From Aaosphaeria pasadenensis (lineage: Eukaryota; Ascomycota; Dothideomycetes; Pleosporales), in contig JAKLMB010000029.1 of NCBI GenBank assembly GCA_022813625.1, forward strand, positions 186,001 to 250,000: 64,000 bases of DNA, read 5' to 3'. A model generated the notes under the pieces. The model saw only the letters and a list, made by a program, of their open reading frames with translations. It had not been told where the DNA came from and did not search any database. Numbering within the stretch: position 1 is the first letter of the stretch; every line of letters starts with the position of its first letter. Below are positions 23,316-34,885 of the stretch, piece by piece. The position numbers and the translations under genes are program-made.

Positions 23316-24811
23316 ATGAGCCAGGAGTTCAGAGATGTTCCCAGTTTCCAGCCATGGGGGCCATTCATCTCACCGAGTTATCGCAATGAACCCATTACGC
23401 TCTCCGACATGATAATCGCCTCCGTGGTTTACATTCTCACACTCGTCAACGTTGGAATCGCGATTTGGCTGGGCATCGACCAAACACATACCTCCCGATC
23501 ACCACTTAGGAGTGCATATGTGTGGATGATATGGCTGGAACTTGTGGTCTCGACAGTCATGGGCACGGAGTGCTATCTGCATATCCACAAAATCATCAAA
23601 CCCAGTAAGTCACTGTTTAAAGCAGATTGTATCAAGACGCAACGACTGATTATAATTACAGGCTTCGCTTTCTATTTCACCATCTGTATGTTCAGAGTCC
23701 TCGAGAAAATAACAGTTCTCTCGGTCTAACTGATGCTAATTGAATTCCCAGTGTTTTGGTGGTGTATTCAGGTTCAGCTCCTTCTTCAGATCATCATCAA
23801 TCGTATTCGTGTTATTGTCCCGGACCGCCGCAAATCGAAGCATATCATGATTGCAACTGCTACCGTCGTTACCATGATCAACATTAGCGTTTTCTGCATT
23901 TGGATTCCTGCTCGTCTTCAAGTTTCGAAATCGTAAGTATCAGGAAAATCGTGTATCACTGAACCATCAAACTGACCAGATCTAGATATGAACTAGTCAA
24001 CGAAATCTGGGATCGTTGCGAAAAGGTCATCTATCTCCTCATCGACGCCGCTCTCAATTGGTATTTCTTGAAGGTCGTCAAGGCCAACCTAATCAACAAC
24101 GGTCTGCAAAAGTACGATAGACTGTTTAAGTACAATCAGCGTATCATTGTTCTTTCCTTGCTCATGGACGTCATGATCATTGCCGCTATGTCCATCCCTA
24201 ATTCTTTTGTGTAAGCTCACTCCATTTTCCCTATTATCTCTTCCAACCTACTCACGCAATCCACCAGGTACATTCAATTCCATCCTCTCGCCTACCTCGT
24301 CAAACTCAACATCGAAATGACCATGGCCAACCTCATCAAGCGCATCGCCATCTCCACATCTCGCCGCCAAGGCAACGTTTCCATCGCCCACGAATTCGTC
24401 TCAGCATCCACTTCAGACCGATACAACACTAACCCCAGCGGTACAGGCCGCCGCCGGGCCTCCGTCATCGAACTCAGTTCCCAGATCTCCGCCAGCGGAA
24501 AGCGAACATCCGACCGCAATGACCGTGCCGTCAGCTTCACCGTCCAGGGCAACCAGATCAAGAAGACCGAGGAGATCCACATCAGCAGCGAGCCCGCCGA
24601 TGGCGCCAACTTCGACGGCCTCGGCTACGCGAAGGAGACTGCTCTCAGGGTTAGGGAGGTTCACCAGAGCAAGAGCCTCGACGACGTTACTGAGGGTGGT
24701 GAGAGCGTGAAGAGCGACGCTGAGGGTCGCGGACGGGAGAGTAGTGACGACGAGGCAGTGCTCGTCGTGCCCAAGAAGGGACATGGTGGTTGGGGAAGAC
24801 TACGGGATTAG
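23316..24811 (+). CDS. Seven-transmembrane protein, GPCR-like topology
   Basis: Five exons, 23316-23604, 23662-23685, 23752-23932, 23986-24210 and 24268-24811, give 420 residues with every phase matching. The second exon is only 24 nt and encodes part of helix 3. Seven hydrophobic helices are spaced evenly over residues about 28-290, followed by a 160-residue hydrophilic, Ser/Arg-rich tail likely to be cytoplasmic and phosphorylated. No CFEM domain and no recognised GPCR class signature; similar seven-helix proteins of unknown function are common in Pezizomycotina. A sensory role is inference from topology alone. Confidence 0.75.
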
Positions 24812-25735
24812 ACGCATAAGAGATAGAGCAACGACGAAGACCAAGATCAAGACGAAAAGGGAGGAAAAAGTGTGTTTTGGAGCCGCATTTAGAAATACCC
24901 ATAACTCATATTTTAATTCACGATACCACTACTCGCTTCATCATCACCATAGAAATACATTATACCCATTCATTTGGAACCAGACCTTTTCACGATACTC
25001 CTCATTTGCACTTCTCACAACTCCTCCATCCAGCCTTGTCAAACATCACACCCCAAAACACACAGAACCTCGATATCCAACATCCTCGAATCCTCGAATC
25101 CTCCATCCATGTACCCAGCCACATTCCCACATCCCCATCCCACAAACCCTGATCCCAGCCCGGCCTCCAGGACCCAGACCCAGACCTCTCGACCTACCTA
25201 CTTCCCCAACCGGCAATCCCAGACGCCACTCTATGCCAAACCATACTAAATTCAGCACAGAACCCTTCGCACGTCCCCCCTTCGGCCATGCGTTCGTCAC
25301 CGTTTCATGTATAATTGTCATTCTTGGGCAAGGAAGTGACGACGACTTCGAATGGATTTTGAGGACTGTGACACTGTTTTGGAGAGGGGAGGGAACTGGG
25401 TTCTGCTGGATTGGGGGTAGGTTTGGAGAGGAAACGCCTAGATTGGAAAGGAGAGCGGTTTGGGCTTGAGGGGGGGATATGGTGCTAGTGGGTTGTGATC
25501 GGTGAGAGAGCTATCGTTTTTATCGTATTACGTGGAAGTTAAATCTTGAGGTTCATTTAGCAGGGGAAACGTCATGCATCAGAGAGCGATGATGTAGCTC
25601 AATGATAGTTATCAAACTACAATGTTATCTCTTATCTAATTCAAAACCTGAAAGAATAACCCTAGGAGACTCCACTATACTGTGTACTGCCACATCAAAA
25701 TCATACTCCAGAAACCCAACCACCACTGCACTCCA
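24812..25735. other. Intergenic, pyrimidine-biased, no gene seen
   Basis: The plus strand from about 24890 to 25240 is rich in C, A and T and poor in G, which opens several overlapping frames (up to 241 codons) with low-complexity His/Pro/Thr composition and no domain. Best read as the 3' UTR of the 7TM gene plus spacer. Confidence 0.5.
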
Positions 25736-26998
25736 TCACCCACCCCTCCCCTTCGCAGTTCTAACATCCCCCACAAACGTAACCCTATCCTCCTCATCCC
25801 TACTATCCGTCACAAAAACCCTATACCTCCCATCCTCCCCAACCCTCACAACAACATTCCCCTCGACACTCCTCACACTCTTCAAAAACCTCGCATTCAC
25901 CGCCTCACTCGCGGGGTCCAACCTCGTGATAAACACATCCCTGCCCTCCCTCCCAGGCCACGCATTCAACATGCGCTGGAGGCCAGCCATGGCGGGATGC
26001 GTGGCATGCCATGCCTGAATGATGTACGACGTCGCGTTGAGCGCCTTCGTGAAGCCGGCGAAGCATGCGTCGAAGTAGCCGTGGTGGTCCGCGGTCGCGA
26101 CGTCGACTTCACCCGCGGCTTCGACGATGGGCGTCTCGACGTCGAGCCAGGGGTAGGCGCCGTCTTGGGTGTCGGCTACGATGTCGCCGCCTGTGAAGAG
26201 GCGGAAGCCAGAGTAGGAGAGCGTGAGCGCGATGGACATGTGGTTTTCTTCTGGGCGGGCGGAGGTGGTCCAGGTGGTAGGAGGGGCGATGATGGAGTGA
26301 GAGGAGGTGCCGTTGCCGGTCCAGACTTTGCCGTTGCCGCCGACGAAGCGGACTTCAAATGAGTCGGGAGTGTTGTGCGGCGCGAGTTGAGTGTCGGAGC
26401 CGACGGATACTTGCTCGACGCGTTTGCCGGAGTTGATGCGGGATTGAAGCCAGGCAATGTGGTTTGTGGCGAACGGGGCGTTGATGGTTGGTAGAGGGTC
26501 GTAGGTTGGAAAGCCACGATCTATTACGAGATCCGCGGGCATGAGAGCGTCAATTTCGCTGAGGCCTGTGAGATAGTAACCTGCAGGGTCGAGTTTGTCG
26601 CTGGGGAGGGGATTGCCAACGTGGTCTGGGTGGACGTGGGTAGCGATCATATAATCGAGTGTTGTACGTTTTGCGGGAGCAGCATGTCGAAGAGCATAGC
26701 GAGAGACGATTTGGCCTACGGTTTCTTCTTCGTTAGGGCGGAGAGGAGTTGATGCTGGGGGACCACCGCGAGTGGCTCCGCAGTCTATCAGGATGGTTGT
26801 TGCATCTGGACCTATCACAAAGGCAGCGTTGCCAACACCTGTATCGATGAAATGAATGTCGAGAGTTCCTTCAGACCATGGGGGTAGGGTACTGCCGACC
26901 AAAGCATTGAAATTGGCAGCCAGAGCCATGGAGTCTTTATCATCGATATTTGTTTGGCTCGACTCAGATATATTTGAGATCAACGTTTGCTGGACCAT
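25736..26998 (-). CDS. Metallo-beta-lactamase-fold hydrolase (ComEC/Rec2-like MBL)
   Basis: An intronless frame of 420 residues; the ATG at 26998 follows a GTG codon that is not a eukaryotic start. The N-terminal strand 'LDIHFIDTGVGNAAFVIG' followed by ILIDCG is the opening of MBL proteins related to the hydrolase domain of bacterial ComEC/Rec2. The metal motif HVHPDH (His121, His123, Asp125, His126) is intact, as are a later GGDI and the ADHHG motif. No signal peptide or membrane helices. Binding of two Zn ions and hydrolysis of a phosphodiester or ester are family expectations; the substrate is unknown. The lack of introns, unlike most neighbours, and the ComEC resemblance would fit old transfer from bacteria, unproven here. 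Confidence 0.8.
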   Translation of the reverse strand: MVQQTLISNISESSQTNIDDKDSMALAANFNALVGSTLPPWSEGTLDIHFIDTGVGNAAFVIGPDATTILIDCGATRGGPPASTPLRPNEEETVGQIVSRYALRHAAPAKRTTLDYMIATHVHPDHVGNPLPSDKLDPAGYYLTGLSEIDALMPADLVIDRGFPTYDPLPTINAPFATNHIAWLQSRINSGKRVEQVSVGSDTQLAPHNTPDSFEVRFVGGNGKVWTGNGTSSHSIIAPPTTWTTSARPEENHMSIALTLSYSGFRLFTGGDIVADTQDGAYPWLDVETPIVEAAGEVDVATADHHGYFDACFAGFTKALNATSYIIQAWHATHPAMAGLQRMLNAWPGREGRDVFITRLDPASEAVNARFLKSVRSVEGNVVVRVGEDGRYRVFVTDSRDEEDRVTFVGDVRTAKGRGG

Positions 26999-27930
26999 CA
27001 CAATGCAGTCCTGAACTCCTGTATAAGTCTACCTCGATCGGAGCCAAAAGTCCGCGGAGAGAGTAAGTGACCACAGGTGGGTTGCGCTTTAGATCAGCGG
27101 CATTGCTATCGTGCAAATCTCAAGTTCATGACTGTCGTTCGTATAAAGTGTAAGTCAAGAGACGGAGATCAGTAATCGCGGCCAATAGGTGGCTTCGATG
27201 GCATGCACGTGTGAGAAGCGAGACATAACCCTGGATCGTCGAAGTCATATTGCATACAGGAAATGCCATGCCTTTCAATGCAGGGATGCGCTGAGAATCA
27301 AAAAGAAGTTGTCGGAGAGAAGAAACTGTCCAGACCTGGAACAACGTTGCATATCTATGACACCGCGCTTTTATGATCGGAACTTCAAAGTCCTCGGCGT
27401 TCAGTGCAAATGGTGTCCATTGATATATCAGTCAATTATGGCAGTGATCAAGATTGGTATGCATGCTGTCCTAGTCACTGCTGGCTCGAATCAGCGCAAG
27501 ACGCAGAGTTGTAGACAGTTCAGGCTTGGAAACCCGAAAGACGAAACTTGGAGATGCACCATCTTGTTCAGGCTACAGTATTAACTGAAAGTTTTGTGCA
27601 GGATTGTCTGTCATGGGGCGGCAGCAGCATCCTTCACACTATGATGAAGGGATGAGAAATCTTGACCGAAACTTTTGCATACTTTGCTGCAGTAAGTGCA
27701 AGATCGCTCAATTATCTGGCTATTACAATATGGTCATCGAAGAAACAAAATCTCTAAGTAAGACAGCGTTCACCCCTTCGATTATTAATAGTCCATACAT
27801 CACGACGACCTCAACCATCAGCAATCCATATCAGACTTTCACGAACATTTGCAAGTGGCACCAAGTATCATTAATTATACTACCAACAGCAGTGTAACCA
27901 TCATTATTCATATCGCGGATCATTCCCCAT
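26999..27930. other. Intergenic, no gene seen
   Basis: Promoter of the MBL gene and 3' flank of the MFS gene. Frames are short and featureless. Confidence 0.5.
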
Positions 27931-29718
27931 TTACGGTGCATATCGGAATCCCTCGACGCCCTCGAGCGTCGGCCTCCTGCCCTCATCCGCCAACTTGTTC
28001 TGGCGTTTGAAGTGCATCGACATGGCGAACGTGATGATGGAGTAGAGCATCTGCATCGCGATGGTCGCCCACATGCCTGGGAGGTAGAGCTGTGGTTCGC
28101 GTTAGAAGGTGTTGAATCAGGGGGGGATGGTAAATGGGGAGGAAACTTACAGGAGCATCTTTAGCTTGGAAGATGGTAGAGCCGGTGATACCGCCTGCGG
28201 CACCGACGCTGATCATCGCGGCTGCGACGACGCCTCGTTTCTGGACCCGCGCGGTCTGGTTGTTTCCGTATGCGAGGGTGGCTGGGACGTTTGCCTGGGT
28301 GCCGAAGGTCGCGAGGAAGAGGCCGAAGTACCTGACGCCGGGGGGTTTGCAGTACAGGACGATGAGGAGGCCGACGATGGCGGAGACGGACTGGCCGATG
28401 AGGATGGGGTAGCGGAGCTTGATCTTGTCGGAGAGCCAAGCACACGCCAACGACGCGATGATGGCGAAGATGTAGGGTGGGGAGGAGAGGAGTTGGGCCT
28501 CGACGTAGGAGAAGCCCATGCCTTGTCGGAGGATGATGGGCGCGAAGAAGGCAAGGGAGTAGACGGAGGATGCGGCGACGAAGTATTGGATGCAGTACAC
28601 GCCGATCTTCCAGTCCACGAGCATCTTGAGCGAATCCATGAATGTGGGCGGCTCGGTCTGCTTGCCGGATTGTTCGAGACTGACGCGGCTAATGGCGATA
28701 TGCTTCTGACGATCGGTCAGGAAGCTGACCTTCTCGGGGACTGTTGATAGTTAGTTTCTCAAATCTTAATTGTGTCTGCGAGGTAAGGTATATGCTTACA
28801 CTCGATAAGGAAGAAAGGCGCGGCAAACCCTGCGACGATGGTGACGATGCCTTCGATGATGAAGATCCATCGCCAACCGGAGCGGTACATGCCATCTCCG
28901 ACACGGATACAAGATAGTGCATACGCAAACTGGAATTTGTTAATAAAACCATCGTAAGACCGTATAGCAGAATCATGAACATACGATAGGACCGAAAGCG
29001 GATGTAACCAGCGCGGCCATGTAGAAGATAGAAACACGTTTGGCGGTCTCGAACTGACGATACCACGATCCAATGATGTAAACTGCTCCGGGGAACACTT
29101 TTCCAGGTTAGCATCTCAATTGACTTCAACGACCAAAGTCAAGATACTTACATCCAGCTTCAAAGACACCCAGCAAGGCACGAAGAACTGTGAGAATCTT
29201 CCAGTCATGAACGAAACCCATGCCTAGCACACATGCACCCCATGCTACAATGAGGAATGAGAGCCATGTTCGTGCTCCTAGTCGTCGAATGACAACGTTT
29301 GAAGGTAGTTCGAAGAGTGCATAACCTTTCCAAGCGTCAGTAGGTGATCGAAGGAGGAATCATACAGGCCATTCGTACCGATGAAGAAGATCAACAATGC
29401 AATATTATATCGGCTGCCGACAGCGAGCTGCAAATCCTTTGCGAGGCCTGCAATGTATGCAGATGAAATGTTTGTTCGATCGAGTAGGGAGAGACCGAAG
29501 ATGAAGCAAAGCATGGGAAAGACTCTCAGATCTGCTTTTCGACTATATACCTTGTTAGTATAAAGTTCGCATCTCATATAAAGTCAGTTGATTCAATCAT
29601 ACACGATAGCCCGCTCCTCTTCTGGTGTCCAATCCTGCTGTTCATCTTGAGATACTTGTGACGTGGAACTCTCAACAGCCTTCTCGATACGCTCAACGTC
29701 GTTCTTGTTGTCCTCCAT
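27931..29718 (-). CDS. MFS transporter, anion:cation symporter (Dal5/Tna1-like)
   Basis: Seven exons, 29718-29603, 29542-29379, 29325-29152, 29097-28985, 28929-28800, 28740-28151 and 28089-27931, give 481 residues with all phases consistent. A hydrophilic N-terminus of about 45 residues leads into helix 1. The signature LLDRTNISSAYIAGL is typical of the anion:cation symporter family of major-facilitator proteins, which in fungi includes allantoate (Dal5) and nicotinate (Tna1) permeases and many vitamin and amide carriers. FEAGLFPGAVYIIGSWY is the expected helix 4-5 motif. Twelve helices are accounted for. It likely imports a small carboxylate across the plasma membrane by proton symport; the substrate cannot be read from sequence. 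No cluster partner nearby. Confidence 0.88.
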
Positions 29719-32427
29719 TGTGGTGGGTCTCCCGGTAAACGAAATCCGGAGAAATTGCAAGGGTCAATTGCTGGCGAGGCGTGGGATGAAGCGTTTAATG
29801 CTATAAACACTGCGATCTTTCCACCAGAACTTTCGACTTGTAAGATGATAACCTAAAGAAACAGACAGGAAACTACGATGATGATCCCCTTTACGAGTAT
29901 TTAAACCCCATCAATACGCCTCCAATACGCTCGGTCTGGGCTCGACGACGTCGCATTGCAGCCAAAGTGGAGCGGAACCCCCCCGGTTGCCTGCGATCAT
30001 CACCGAATCAGGCATCGCAACGCCCAAGCATCGATGTTTAAGCTGCTTAGTGGTCTGTTGGAGGCCGTGAGAAACGAAACCTTGTTGATGCCCCGGTTTG
30101 CCAAGGACCGGACTGTGGAGGCGGCAGTGTGAGTCTGGGGAAGTATACCGTTCCGCTGTGAGAGTTGAATTTCGCCAAGACGTCCCGCTAATTTCGAGTC
30201 AACTCTCTCGACTCTATCTGCACGTGGTCCCATTTCCATGTCGTCCTTTATCTGGATCCAATAATAACGATCAGAGAGTGTATTTTGTCGATAGAGAAAT
30301 AGAGGCCTGATGTGAAGTCTATTCAAATTCCCGGCAATCATTACTGTGCAGTGTGCATGTAGCGAGAATCCTGCGAGCAGGGAGTCAGACCACACGCTGC
30401 CACGAATTCTCCGTATTCCATGATGAACGCCAACTCCCACCACTATTGCAATGATAAGGAGCATTGAATTGATTCGAACTATGTTTATCGCAATCCCCAA
30501 CCCGAACCCAACAATCGGATCCGTGTTGGCATGCAAGACTCAACATGACTATTCCCCTACATTCACCGGCCACTTACCGACCCAACCTCGCCCCATCTTA
30601 GCGAAACAAACAACCCATCACACTCCACAATCCCACAACAAACCACCTGTGGCGCAACCCCCCGTATTTCCCCATCAATGCCTCGAACAAAACAAGTTCA
30701 CCTGCCTACATACGTCGTGCTGAACAGCGACTCTAGACCAGCACGGGCATGGCGAACTGCGCACTAATCACCACGTTACCCGGGCCGTACTGGACTTGCA
30801 ATACCAATGCCTACCACCACCTCCAATTAAGCGATCGATGAACCGACCAAGCACACTCGACTCAGCTCGAGGAGTTCTTGGCAGCTCTTGTCTGCGAGTA
30901 ATAGCCTCTATGATTCAAACCAAGTAGGCTATATGGAGGCTCCCTCCCCGCAAAAGCCCACATATTGTAGCATGGGGATACCCACTCTACGTACATGCTC
31001 CTCTCTATGTGTTTCTCGTTTGTGTGGCAGTAAACCAAGCCGAGATAGAGTTCTTCCGTGTCTACAATAACGCTGGCAACTGTGAAGAGCGGTCAAGCAA
31101 CAGTCAAGCACACTTGAACGGTGTTGGCAGGATGTGAAGATCTCATGTTGGCATGCAGGGACTCGACACCGGTGATGGGCTGGGAGTACAGTTGCCTTGT
31201 GTCCCGGCACCAAGGAGTCGGTGTCGAGGGTAGGTGCCGTGTCGTTACCGTACAACCGTACAGCCGCAGCCGAGAGAGGTTCGCCTGATGTCTGGATCTT
31301 CCTTCGTTTGTTTGTTGATCGGTTTGGGTTGGTACGAGGGCTAATGGAGAGAGTCGTGAGAGAGAGATGTAGCGCTAGTACGGATGGTGGTCAGATGGCC
31401 AATATTGCACTCGAGGAATGGTAGGGTGAGTGTGTTCGTTGGTGAGGGATGAGGCGACTAAACTGACTCGAACGTAACGTTGAAGGGAATACAGGCTGAT
31501 GATATGTGCAAGTATAATTGATAATGTTCATGACACCAAGTACGCTAAAGCCTAACATAACGGATATTATATCTGTCCTGCACCAATTATCCTCTATATG
31601 ATGGATCTCGCTATCGAAAACAGTTTGAAAGATCTTATCCATCAAGGTGGTTTCTCGAGTCTCCACAGTTCTCCCTAACACATGCACCTCATAGTCGGAA
31701 TCCTCCCATCGCTTCCTAAGATTCATTCTAACCTTTGTGACTCACTGCACCGTTCTGTCTCACTTCTCACGAAATGCCGTACCCATTCCTTGAAATGTCC
31801 ACCACCTTATCACATCTAGTGACAAGGAAGTAGAGAAATACATCCATACACAGAGGCACTGCTCCCCTCTGCGCCGAACCATCGAGTGAATGAAACAAAT
31901 TCGATCTCGGCTCTAGGTACATCATAGCACTAGATGCAGTGATACGATCTCTGGAGGGCGAGACCGTATAGCGGACGATTTGCCACTCTCTGAAGAACCT
32001 AGAATCACACATCATGCAGTCCTTTGACGCAACCCCACAACACCAATATCAGTTGCAGATAAAGTGGGTGCTGGGCTAGATCCAGACCCAAAGCTCGTGA
32101 AATAAACCTATGGAAGAAGGGCGACATTGAGTAAGCTGGGCCGATGCCGGTAGCGAGAGGCGTCTCGTAATTCGTGATTGTCTCCCGGCAATCATCTTCG
32201 TCCGGTTGCTTGGGAGTGGGAGAGCGGGATTGATGTCCTCGAGAAGCGGAGGGTGGCGTACAATAGGGTTTGTCGTCCCACTTAATGGGGCTGTTTGCTT
32301 GCTTGCAGACCATTACCACCTAGCCTTTGGTTGCTCATTCGAATGCCCGAGTGAATGATCAGTCTGATCAGTCTCCGCCGCACACCTCTGTAGTGCCCTC
32401 CTCATCGACGAGCAGCATCATAGACGT
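29719..32427. other. Gene-poor interval of about 2.7 kb
   Basis: No convincing gene. Longest frame is a 178-codon minus-strand ORF at 30000-30536 with a hydrophobic segment but no family. Two adjoining minus-strand frames at 31767-32319, offset by one base, could be a degraded gene but lack any recognisable domain. Confidence 0.4.
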
Positions 32428-34065
32428 TCAAGATGGTGATTGACTCGCCCCAGTTCCTTCGCCCTCTGCATTCGACACAGTAGATACTTCCCCAATCTCC
32501 CGCAAAAACCGGTTGAAATCATGCATCCGATTCTCCTCACCCACCTTAAGCTTCCACTTACCATCTCTCAGCCCATACGGACACGTAGCCATCCACCTCG
32601 ACCACTTCTGAATCACAGCCGTGACCTCCGCCGCCGACCCTTTGAACCACTCTTTATGTTGCTTCAAACACGCGCTGCAGTAGATCCTGATGCTTCGACG
32701 ACTGAGCTCAGCGTGACATAATGCCTCGACGCGACGTGCGTGCGGGACCTCCAAGGCCGACATACTCCCGCCTGAGACAGCAGCAGCGATTTGAGCAGTG
32801 GAGGGGTACATTGGTTTGGTAAGCCTGTTACAGTCGAACGACCACTCGTCGTGGCGCTCTGTGAGGGAGCGGGTGGTATAGCCGATCTTGACGTAGCCTT
32901 CGTTGCCTGCGACTTCGTAGGCATAGACGTACCCGTCTTTAAGGTCAGGGCCACATAATGGTTTTTCAATCAGCTTTTCTAGCGTTGCGCGGTGGTTGAT
33001 AGGTCGGAGAGTTTTGAAGGGGCTTTTGTCGTAGGCGTTTGGCCAGTACAAGGCTGGATCGGGTTCTGGGGTAGTCAAGCTATGTGCGTCGGTGATGGTA
33101 GTCTCCTTTGTCGTCGTCGGAGTCGAGGTGATGGGAGAACCTGGGAAAGCCTTTGGAGGGAATTGAGGCTCTTCCAGTGCATCGCTGACAACCGCCAGGC
33201 CGTCGTCTGCTATCCGCAGAGGTAATACTGCCAGAATGCTTTCCTTCCACACCTCAACCCACGTGAACTTCTCCGAGCTTTGGTGGGCGCTACAAGTTCT
33301 GTTCCACTCCAACACCTTGAGCAATAACTCGAGCTTGGCGTGGTCGGAGTGCACTTCTGGTTTGATAAGCTCTTGGAGTGTTCTCTCGCAGTTCTGCACC
33401 TTCTGTCCGCCAATCCTCTCCTTACACCTCACGCCCTCGTCTTCAGCATGGCATTGTGTACTGAAATGACCGAGAGCTTTCTTGATGCGCTTCCCAACAG
33501 GAAGTTCAGGTATGCTGCCATCGAGAGTACCGGAAGGAAATGCAAGCCACCATGCATCGAGTCGGCCCTCCATGGTCGGACCTGCATCATGATAGTGGCA
33601 GTGCACCAGCATGACAAGTTTTTGTAGAGCGGTCTCAAAGTCCAACGAGGCGTGCGTCAGGGCCACCATGGAAGCAAGTTGTGCGATGACAAGTTTCTTA
33701 TTTTGGGCCAAAATAGGTTGCCTGCATTCATTATTCTTCTCCGTTTTGGCCCCGCATTGCCAGTCATCAATATCAAGGCGGAGGTGAGTGGCGAGAGTAC
33801 GTGATGAGAGGCCTTTTACTGCTAGTGGTTTGGAGGGAGTTGTAGGCGGTGATGGTATGGTGTTTGGAAGTGTTGTCGCCTTTTCCGGTGGTGGTGTTGG
33901 CCTCCGCTGGGATAAGGCTGAACCGTCGTTCAGAGGTGACGAGGGCAAAGTCTGGGGCAAGACCTCAGCGATTGCGACGGCGATGGAATCGACTGGCTTG
34001 CATGATGAAAGAGATGGACTGTTAGGAGGCGTGGGAAGCATCGAAATCACCGTGGTCGTCGCCAT
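32428..34065 (-). CDS. T5orf172-domain (GIY-YIG-related) protein
   Basis: An intronless frame of 545 residues with its ATG at 34065. The first 85 residues are Pro/Ser/Thr-rich and disordered. The middle contains Cys/His pairs that may bind metal. The C-terminal domain at about residues 375-491 begins GYVYAYEVAGNEGYVKIGYTT and continues with HARRVEALCHAELS and a conserved Trp/Phe end, which is the T5orf172 (DUF1766) domain, a relative of GIY-YIG nucleases found in phage T5 Orf172 and in a large family of fungal proteins. Whether the fungal forms cut or bind DNA is unknown. Predicted to be nuclear or cytosolic as no signal or membrane segment is seen. Confidence 0.8.
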   Translation of the reverse strand: MATTTVISMLPTPPNSPSLSSCKPVDSIAVAIAEVLPQTLPSSPLNDGSALSQRRPTPPPEKATTLPNTIPSPPTTPSKPLAVKGLSSRTLATHLRLDIDDWQCGAKTEKNNECRQPILAQNKKLVIAQLASMVALTHASLDFETALQKLVMLVHCHYHDAGPTMEGRLDAWWLAFPSGTLDGSIPELPVGKRIKKALGHFSTQCHAEDEGVRCKERIGGQKVQNCERTLQELIKPEVHSDHAKLELLLKVLEWNRTCSAHQSSEKFTWVEVWKESILAVLPLRIADDGLAVVSDALEEPQFPPKAFPGSPITSTPTTTKETTITDAHSLTTPEPDPALYWPNAYDKSPFKTLRPINHRATLEKLIEKPLCGPDLKDGYVYAYEVAGNEGYVKIGYTTRSLTERHDEWSFDCNRLTKPMYPSTAQIAAAVSGGSMSALEVPHARRVEALCHAELSRRSIRIYCSACLKQHKEWFKGSAAEVTAVIQKWSRWMATCPYGLRDGKWKLKVGEENRMHDFNRFLREIGEVSTVSNAEGEGTGASQSPS

Positions 34066-34885
34066 ACTAGTTGTATCTGGATGATGTCCAGATGATATCA
34101 GATGCTTCGAGAGAGGAGATGTTATGTTACGCGATGCGGAAGACGCGCCGTGTTATAGGTATACTCCAGGCAGCCTTGCTATTTTGAGGCTGTGTAAACG
34201 AGGCAAATCAGGCAAAATCAATGCATACTTCGCCTCATGCGCCACAAGGCATGGATGCATGAGAGGGGTTGGAGCGCGTGAATGTAGACCAGGGGATACA
34301 TAGAAGAAGTATCTCAGCACCTCTCGAGTCCCTTGAAACGATAAAGGGCCAACCTCTCTGCACATACACATATCATGGTCAATCAATTATAACAGCCTCT
34401 GTTTTCAACATATCGGGTTCCTGTAAAGAGACTGCATCCTTACATTAACCTGCAGTGTCACCACACTGCCCATCCCGCTCTCTTTCTCTGAATATCGAGT
34501 CAGCCACATCGCTTTCATCGCACCAGGATTAATTCCAGGATACTGTCTCGCTTGGACAGTCATTTGAGTAGCTGGACTTGGTACGGAGTAGAGTCCATGA
34601 AAGTAGTTGTTGGTGTCTGTATCTGTAGGCAACAGCATTTCCCGCGTCCTTGTCACACCCACCATCAACCCCGCCTGCCGCGCGCTTGTTATGCCTCGAT
34701 CTGTAGCCAGTAGTTAACCAATCGAGCAAGCACGACCATCAACCACCTTCACTCTCACTTGCTACCCTTAACTTCTCCCACAACATTTCCTTTCATCAAT
34801 TTTACTTCCTTCGTCGTCTGTATCTATCTACACATCAAACAGAGCAATTTTAGTTCCCGCGTCGCCTGCAAAAGACGATTTCAGT
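34066..34885. other. Divergent intergenic region
   Basis: Separates the T5orf172 and C2H2 genes, which are transcribed away from each other, so it should hold both promoters. CT-rich stretches at 34740-34850 precede the C2H2 ATG. No open frame of note. Confidence 0.5.

Noticed and set aside
24744..25469. Long overlapping plus-strand frames downstream of the 7TM gene
   Set aside because: Low-complexity His/Pro/Thr products from a G-poor stretch; no ATG context, domain or splice logic.
25682..26362. 226-codon plus-strand frame
   Set aside because: Opposite the MBL-fold gene; composition is that of an antisense shadow.
28109..28747. 212-codon plus-strand frame over the MFS gene
   Set aside because: Asp/Gly/Glu-rich low complexity typical of antisense reading of a GC-rich coding exon.
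30000..30536. 178-codon minus-strand frame with a hydrophobic segment
   Set aside because: No family, odd composition and no upstream promoter-like context.
31767..32319. Two abutting minus-strand frames offset by one base, possibly one frameshifted gene
   Set aside because: The products read smoothly (LGLDLAQHPLYLQL... then FFREWQIVRYTVSP) but no family was recognised and no splice fits; kept only as a suspicion.
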